A DNA stretch of 64,000 bases from Tolypeutes matacus. Lineage: Eukaryota > Chordata > Mammalia > Cingulata > Chlamyphoridae. Location: assembly GCA_026826555.1 (NCBI GenBank), contig JAKSZT010053881.1, positions 11,098,667-11,162,666 on the forward strand. The letters are read 5' to 3'. The notes beneath the pieces are model-generated. The model was not told where the DNA came from and searched no databases. It worked only from the letters and a program-made list of their open reading frames with translations. Below, piece by piece: positions 58,701 through 64,000 of the stretch; positions within the stretch are counted from its first letter, which is position 1; every line of letters begins with the position of its first letter. Position numbers and translations under genes: made by a program.

Positions 58701-59695
58701 TGTGGTAATTTGAAACTGTATGTACCCCAGAAAATCATGTTTGTTTTAGTTTGCTACAGGCCACCTGCAAGATACCAGAAATGGATTGGCTTTTACAGGG
58801 GGGATTTATTGGGTTAAAAGCTTAGGGTTCTGAGGCTAAGCATCCAAATCAAGGCATCATCAGGAGATCTTTCTCTCTGAGCTACAGCTGTGAGTGATCT
58901 TGCACATGGGACATCTGCTTGTCTCTCCCCTCTCCTCCAGCCCTTATTGCATTCTGCTTCAAGCTGCACCATCTATGGCTTTTCTCTCTCTTAGGTTCAT
59001 TGATTTCAGCTTCTGGAAGCCTCTAACTGTCTCTGTGGCTTTTCTCTGTACCTGCAGCTTTTTATTCCTTCGTTTATGAAGGACTCCAGTAAGAGGATTA
59101 AGACCCACCTTGGGTCCTGCAATCTAATCAAAGGCCTTAACTGAAGTTAATTATATTAACTGAAGTAATATAATTAAAAGGTCCCACTGACAATACGTTT
59201 ACAAGCACAGGAATGCATTAGTTCTAAGGATATGATTTTCTGGGGACCACACAAGACTCAAACCACCCACAATGTTCTTAAAGCTAATCCATTCCCATGC
59301 ATGTAAACCTTATTGTAAGTAAGACCCTTTGATAAGGTTGCTTCAGTTAAGGCATGGCCCAGGGTGTGTCTTAATCCTCTTCCTGGAGTTCTTTATAAGT
59401 GAATGAAATTCAGACAGAGAGAAAAAGCCACAGGAGCAAGAAGCTGAAATCAATTAAACCCAAAAGAGAAGGGAGAGACCAGCACATGTCGCCATGTGCC
59501 TTGCCATGTGACAGAGGAGTCCAGGATCACCAGCAGCTGGCCTTCAGGATGAAAGCATTGTCCTGATGATACCTTGATTTGGACATCTTCATGGCTTCAA
59601 AAATGTAAGCTTGTAAGCTAATAAATTTCCATAGTTAAAATCAACGCATTTTATGTTATCTATTTTTGGCACCTTAGCAAACTTAAACACTATGG
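58701..59695 (+). mobile_element. MLT1-like LTR, outer element, split by a nested LTR
   Basis: TGTGGTAATTTGAAACTGTA to ATCATGTT, then, after the nested element, TTCTTAAAGCTAATCCATTC..TCAGTTAAGGCATGGCCC..GCCATGTGACAGAGGAG to about 59695. Same family as 44360-44827. Non-coding. Confidence 0.8.
58742..59271 (-). mobile_element. Nested LTR, 530 bp, with perfect 5-bp duplication
   Basis: It begins TGTTTTAGTTTGCTACAGG and ends CCACCCACA (TG..CA). ATGTT at 58737-58741 and 59272-59276 is the target-site duplication, and the outer LTR reads through when it is removed. Non-coding, ERVL/MaLR-type by duplication length. Confidence 0.88.
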
Positions 59696-60384
59696 AAAGT
59701 CTCCAAAGGAGTAAAATAGAAATAGGCAATAATGCACATAACTTAAAACTACTAACTTCAGAATTCTTTGTTTGCCTATGTTCATTGGACATTATTTAAT
59801 TATTTATTGCTCATTCTCTAAATTATAAAGAAAGTAGAAATGAAAAAAATAAGCTGTTGACTAACATTGAAGAATGAGGGTTGACAGCAAACCAAAATTT
59901 GAGTCACTTAGGTTAATTCTTATTTGTTTCAAACATCTCTCTTGTATATATCGCTTTCAGAGATCAACAAATAAATAATGGGTTGAGACAGTCCCAACTG
60001 AATGAAAAACCTTAAGTTTTCCTTGTATTTGCAGATAGCAAGTGCTGGTTTTCAAATCATGTGATCTTATATGATCCTTATGAGCATCTTGAGATTATCT
60101 GACACTTGGAGAAAAATTGAACCTGACTTACTTGTTCAAAGATGTACACAGTCTTAGTGGGAAATCTGTACCTCTAATTCAGATAGTCTGTTTTCATTCC
60201 TGGGTTCGTTCTTTACCTTTTTGAACAATCCTCAAATTAGTAGTTTGAGTAATTTTAAGACTTTTCCGATTAATAATGTGAATGGGAATAATGCCACCAA
60301 ATTGTATGCCTATGAGTGGTTTAGATGGGGAATTTTATGTTGTATAAATGTTACCACAATTGGAAAAAAAAAAAAAAGAGAGAG

Positions 60385-60835
60385 ACTAAAGAGGCAATGA
60401 TAGTTAAATGCAAAAGGTGATCCTGGAGTGGATCTAATAATGGAGGAGGAAATTCCCAAAAGGACATCATTGGTACATTTGAAAAGATTGGAATATAGAC
60501 TGTATGTTTTATATCAATGTTAAATTGCTTGAACTTGATAATTGTACTTTGTGTGGTTACATAAGTGAATGTTCTTGTTCTTAGGAAATATACATGGAAA
60601 TATTAAATGGTAAAGGAGCATGATGAATACAGCCTATTCACAGATTTTAGAAAATAGAAGTGTGTTGTGTGTGTGTGTGTGGGGGGGTGGAGAACTATGC
60701 AACAACCGTGGCAGAATGTTAAAAGTTGGTAAATCTGGGAATCTGGGCAGAGGATATATTAACATTCTCTTATTTTTGTATTATGTTTGCAACTTTCCTG
60801 TAAGTTTGAAATTATTTCAAAATAAAAAGTATAAC
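60385..60835 (+). mobile_element. Old L1M 3' end
   Basis: It follows the same end pattern as 43100-43400: GAGACTAAAGAGGCAATGAT, GTTCTTGTTCTTAGGAAATA, then AAAATAAAAAG. Confidence 0.6.
60660..60687. repeat. (GT)n microsatellite with G run
   Basis: GTGTTGTGTGTGTGTGTGTG then seven or more G. Confidence 0.95.
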
Positions 60836-60976
60836 AAGAAAAAGGAATTAAGGGATGCAAATTCTAGGAAATTTTTGAGAGTTGAAAGGGGACTTTTACT
60901 CACGTCTTTCAATTGTTTTTTTTTTTTTTTTTTACTCTTTTCACATCTGTAAATCTAAAGTAAATGTAGTTTTAAA

Positions 60977-60978
<2 letters not shown>

Positions 60979-61004
<26 letters not shown>
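60979..61004. repeat. (GT)n microsatellite
   Basis: Thirteen or so GT units. Confidence 0.95.
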
Positions 61005-61009
<5 letters not shown>

Positions 61010-62182
61010 TGAGTACTGGGTTACAAATAGCAGCTTTTTCTCTAATTTTTACCTCTATCTTCTTTAAGTGAAAATTGGATCATCTTGGAAGTCTTCCATT
61101 TCTCTGGAGTCTACTCAAGTAGAAGCTTTTTTCTTTCTTTTTATATCCTATTATAAAACTCAAGGTCTAGAAGTAGAGTAGGTATCCTCTTGCTTCTTCT
61201 TGTCACTCTCAGATCATTATTTCTTCACCTTCTTTTAAAAATAATCCTGCCATTCATGGATTGGCAATTTTCCTCCTTTGTTTACTTTTTGGTTATTACC
61301 TTTGATTCATTGAAAACTATAGCATTGGGATCACAGTGTTATCTTTAATTCCTACCATCATTCTAAGCATCATGAGGGTGACTCACCTAATACCTTGAAG
61401 TGGGGTTCGTACTTTACAAAGATCACTGAGGATGCTATGTGGCAGATAGTTTTGGGGGGGATAAAAGGGAGAAAACATGCTACTTTCCCTAATTGGTCTC
61501 AAGATCATTGCCGAAGTTCCAGGTGTCTTATCCAGAACCAGTCACATCCAGATAGAAAGAGGGCTATTTCTTCCATAGATCTCTTTTGAAGATGAAGGGG
61601 GAAACTTTCTAGAAACGTCCTAGCATACTTCTTGTGTCTTATTGGTCATGATTTTTTTCATTTCCTTGCCTAAACATATCACTAGTAAGAGGAATAGGGC
61701 AACCACAATTGGCTTTAACCAATCGGAACTTACCCCTTGGAGCTGAGGACTCGCACCTACTCTCATCTTAAAGGTTTTGGCTGTATAGAGGGTTCTATTA
61801 GGAAGTCCTAATGGAGACTTCATGGAGAAAGAGGATATTGTTTAGGATGATTACACAACTCTGGTGACCTGGAAATAACTTAATAGTTTGCAATTAATGT
61901 GACTTGTCCCTTTGTCTGCTATGTTTTACACTTAATTCTTATATGATTATTTAATTTGTTTTTCTTTTTGACTCTGTTCTGTCCCTATATCCAGTCACCA
62001 TTCTAACATCTCTGTATCTCTCAAATTCCCTGAGAAGGTATCATTGAGTGAGTCACTGTCCTCCAACATGAAGCACCCCTGTTGGGCAGAGTTTTTTAAG
62101 CCATGCCATCCCATGGGCTACTAGATAGGCTCTGTTACTGCTCTGTGGTCAAGGGATATGGTAACTTAAGTCTGAAGGGACG

Positions 62183-62550
62183 TACTTTTAACTCTTTGGG
62201 ATGGGGAGCAAGAAGCTGGTAGCAGCAGGCACTCAATGGGAGACATTTAATCAGACAGGGAACACATTAATAGTAAAATCCAGTTTTAGTTAATGAGATC
62301 TAATTTTATTCTGATGCATTGCATTTATGTATCTCAAAGCAGTTTTTACCAAGAGGGATGATGAACTACTTTTAACTCTTTGGGATGGGGAGCAAGAAGC
62401 TGGTAGCAGCAGGCACTCAGTGGGAGACATTTAATCAGACAGGGAACACATTAATAGTAAAATCCAGTTTTAGTTATTGAGATCTAATTTTATTCTGATG
62501 CATTGCATTTATGTATCTCAAAGCAGTTTTTACCAAGAGGGATGATGAAC
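62183..62550. repeat. 184-bp tandem duplication
   Basis: 62183-62366 and 62367-62550 differ at two positions that I see (AATGGG/AGTGGG and TTAATGAG/TTATTGAG). Recent head-to-tail duplication in otherwise single-copy DNA. Confidence 0.95.
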
Positions 62551-63013
62551 TAGTATTAGTAAGGTGTTTAGTATTTAATATAGTCTAATTATGGCTCATT
62601 TGGCATTACACATTTGTTTTATTGTTGGTTTAAGTATCATGTTAACCCAGGTGTTTATAAATCAAGTGGGCAGTATTATCATTTATAATCTTAATCTTCT
62701 CTGAAGCAAATTCACATCTACCTCATGTAGTCTGATTTGGTAAAGAAAATTACTGTGGTATTTGATATAAATTAATGTTAGTGAATGCCACTGATTTGAT
62801 TACTTAAAACTAAGTAATTGGCAAAGTAGAGAAGAGGTCCAATCTAGTTACTTCATGTGCTTACATTGATCTAGCATATATCTTTATGAGGATATCATCA
62901 GTTAGGTGTGGAATGAGATAAATCAGAATTAAATTATCTATTATAATTGTACTGTTTAATTCTTTTCCCCCATGGTGTGTAAACACACCAATTTTTTATT
63001 TTTTATTTTTAAT
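62551..63013. other. Intronic stretch, nothing recognised
   Basis: AT-rich sequence without repeat or coding signal. Confidence 0.4.
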
Positions 63014-63023
63014 AAGAATTTCA

Positions 63024-63375
63024 TGGGAAGCGGATATGGCTCAAGCGATTGGGCTTCCGCCTACCACACGGGAGGTCCTGGGCTCGGTTCCCAGAGCCTC
63101 CTGGAGAAGGTGAGCTGGCGCCATTGGGCAGGCACGGGGAGCTGACGCATTAAAAGAGACACAAAGAGGAAAGACAGTGAAAGACACAACAAACCAGGGA
63201 GCTGAGGTGGCTCAGGTGATTGCGTACCTCTCTTCCACATGGAAGGTTCTGGGTTCGTTTCCCAGTGCCTCCTAAAGAGAAGACGAGCAGACACAGGACA
63301 CAGGGAGCAGGCAGCAACTGCAAACAACGAGGGGGGAGGGCTAAATAAATAAAATAAAATAAAATAAAAAAATAT
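63024..63375 (+). mobile_element. DAS-type SINE, dimeric, + strand
   Basis: GGGAAGCGGATATGGCTCAA starts unit one (B box GGCTCGGTTCC), and GGGAGCTGAGGTGGCTCAGG starts unit two (B box GGTTCGTTTCC). A (AAAAT)n tail follows. Confidence 0.93.
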
Positions 63376-63383
63376 TTAAAAAG

Positions 63384-63545
63384 AGCTTCATAGAGGTGCA
63401 ATTTACATGCTATAAATTTTATCCCTTTTTGAAATATGCAATTCAGTGAATTTTAGTAAATTTAGAGTTGTGCAATCATCACCACACTACAATTTTAAAA
63501 CCTTTCCATCACCCTAAAAATCCCTCATGCCTATTTGCAGCCACT
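63384..63545. mobile_element. Old L1M non-coding fragment
   Basis: CATAGAGGTGCAATTTACAT..GCAATTCAGTGAATTTTAGT..GTTGTGCAATCATCACCACA is the L1M region that precedes the text at 15600. Confidence 0.7.
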
Positions 63546-64000
63546 CACACACTAACTTTTTAATAGTTTACATATGCATACTTAAATGTTTAAATCACAA
63601 AAATGTTGTGATTGATTATCTCTATTAAAATATCATTTTTAGTCATGATATTATTTTAAATTCTGATCTTATTAACAGAGGAGAAACCTTAAAATTATAT
63701 TGAAAGAAAATGAGGTATTAATTTTCTTCCTCCTAACTCCTGATTATTTTTTGAAAGAGTGATTAGATGACACATACCTGGATAGGCGTTTGCTAAATGA
63801 AATAAAATACCATGTGTTTAAAATGAAGAAAACAGAAGTTTAATTTTTAGAAGTATAAATGGAAGCGTCCAAAGTTTGGGCACCTGTTGACCCTAACTAA
63901 TCAATCTCAATAACCATAACACTGTGTTTAGAAATAACTTTGTTTCTTTGTAGCTTTATTTTTGAGATTATATGGCCATTTAATAACTATTTTTAATTTA
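63546..64000. other. AT-rich end of window, nothing recognised
   Basis: No repeat, exon or RNA gene is recognised. Confidence 0.4.

Larger units (their letters stand above)
59696..62182. other. Intronic stretch with an L1M 3' end and GT repeats
   Basis: 60385-60835 resembles an L1M 3' end (GTACTTTGTGTGGTTACATA, AACTTTCCTGTAAGTTTGAA, CAAAATAAAAAG). GT repeats lie at 60660-60687 and 60979-61004. Other parts are unrecognised. Confidence 0.45.
7882..64000 (+). other. Presumed intron 1 (partial), more than 56 kb
   Basis: I looked on the + strand for an exon 2 encoding the conserved continuation of the F-BAR start (an Asp-Gln-Phe-Asp run, then a His-Thr-Gln-Trp-Gly motif) and found none. Everything recognised downstream is repeat sequence. 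Large first introns are usual for both FNBP1 and FNBP1L. An undetected short or non-coding exon cannot be excluded. Confidence 0.6.

Noticed and set aside
872..63375. tRNA genes, suggested by A and B box sequences
   Set aside because: All occurrences are in SINE copies with A-tails and target-site duplications, without a foldable full tRNA.

Overview
The window is eukaryotic, and the genome is almost certainly xenarthran (armadillo, sloth or anteater). About twenty copies of the tRNA-derived SINE typical of Xenarthra (DAS-SINE type, start GGGAAGCGGATGTGGCTCAA, B box GGTTCGGTTCC) are scattered through it. They lie beside repeats shared by all placental mammals: MIR, L2, MER5-type hAT, Tigger1, MLT1-type LTRs and L1M. 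No bacterial or plasmid feature is present.

Only one host gene is visible. A CpG island (about 7340-8460) in otherwise AT-rich DNA holds a TATA-less, GC-box promoter and a first coding exon, 7858-7881. It reads MSWGTELW and stops at a consensus splice donor. This is the amino terminus shared by FNBP1 and FNBP1L, F-BAR proteins that act on membrane curvature and actin; the AT-rich setting favours FNBP1L. I found no second exon, so 7882-64000 reads as part of a very long first intron and 1-7339 as upstream flank.

Layout: 1-5125 flank with SINEs, a palindromic repeat, a hAT fragment and an LTR-like element; 5140-6432 a LINE-like insertion; 7340-8460 promoter and exon 1; 8460-14325 mostly unrecognised intron with a 76-bp tandem duplication; 14331-14864 solo LTR; 15290-20150 an old L1M split by SINEs, an MLT1-type LTR and a near-complete Tigger1; 20195-21405 L1 reverse transcriptase; 21419-25370 an old L1M split by a SINE and by a second copy of the 5140 family; 25370-28840 reverse-strand L1M; 30883-35772 a 5'-complete L1 with odd structure; 36000-48000 SINEs, MIR, L2, hAT and LTR fragments; 49300-50760 L1 ORF1; 54769-55345 solo LTR; 56964-57000 a tailless U2 snRNA retrocopy; 58701-59695 an LTR nested in an LTR; 62183-62550 a 184-bp tandem duplication.

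The strongest lead is the reverse-strand insertion at 30883-35772. Perfect 16-bp target-site duplications enclose an L1 5' end, a 5' UTR of about nine 110-bp monomers, ORF1 and the endonuclease part of ORF2. It then changes to about 750 bp of non-L1 sequence with its own AATAAA and a short A-tail, with no reverse transcriptase. Second is a 1.3-1.9 kb LINE-like family present twice with perfect target-site duplications. I see no new host defence or metabolic system. Repeat boundaries are read by eye and may be off by about 10 bp unless a target-site duplication fixes them; family names come from memory of consensus sequences, not a search.
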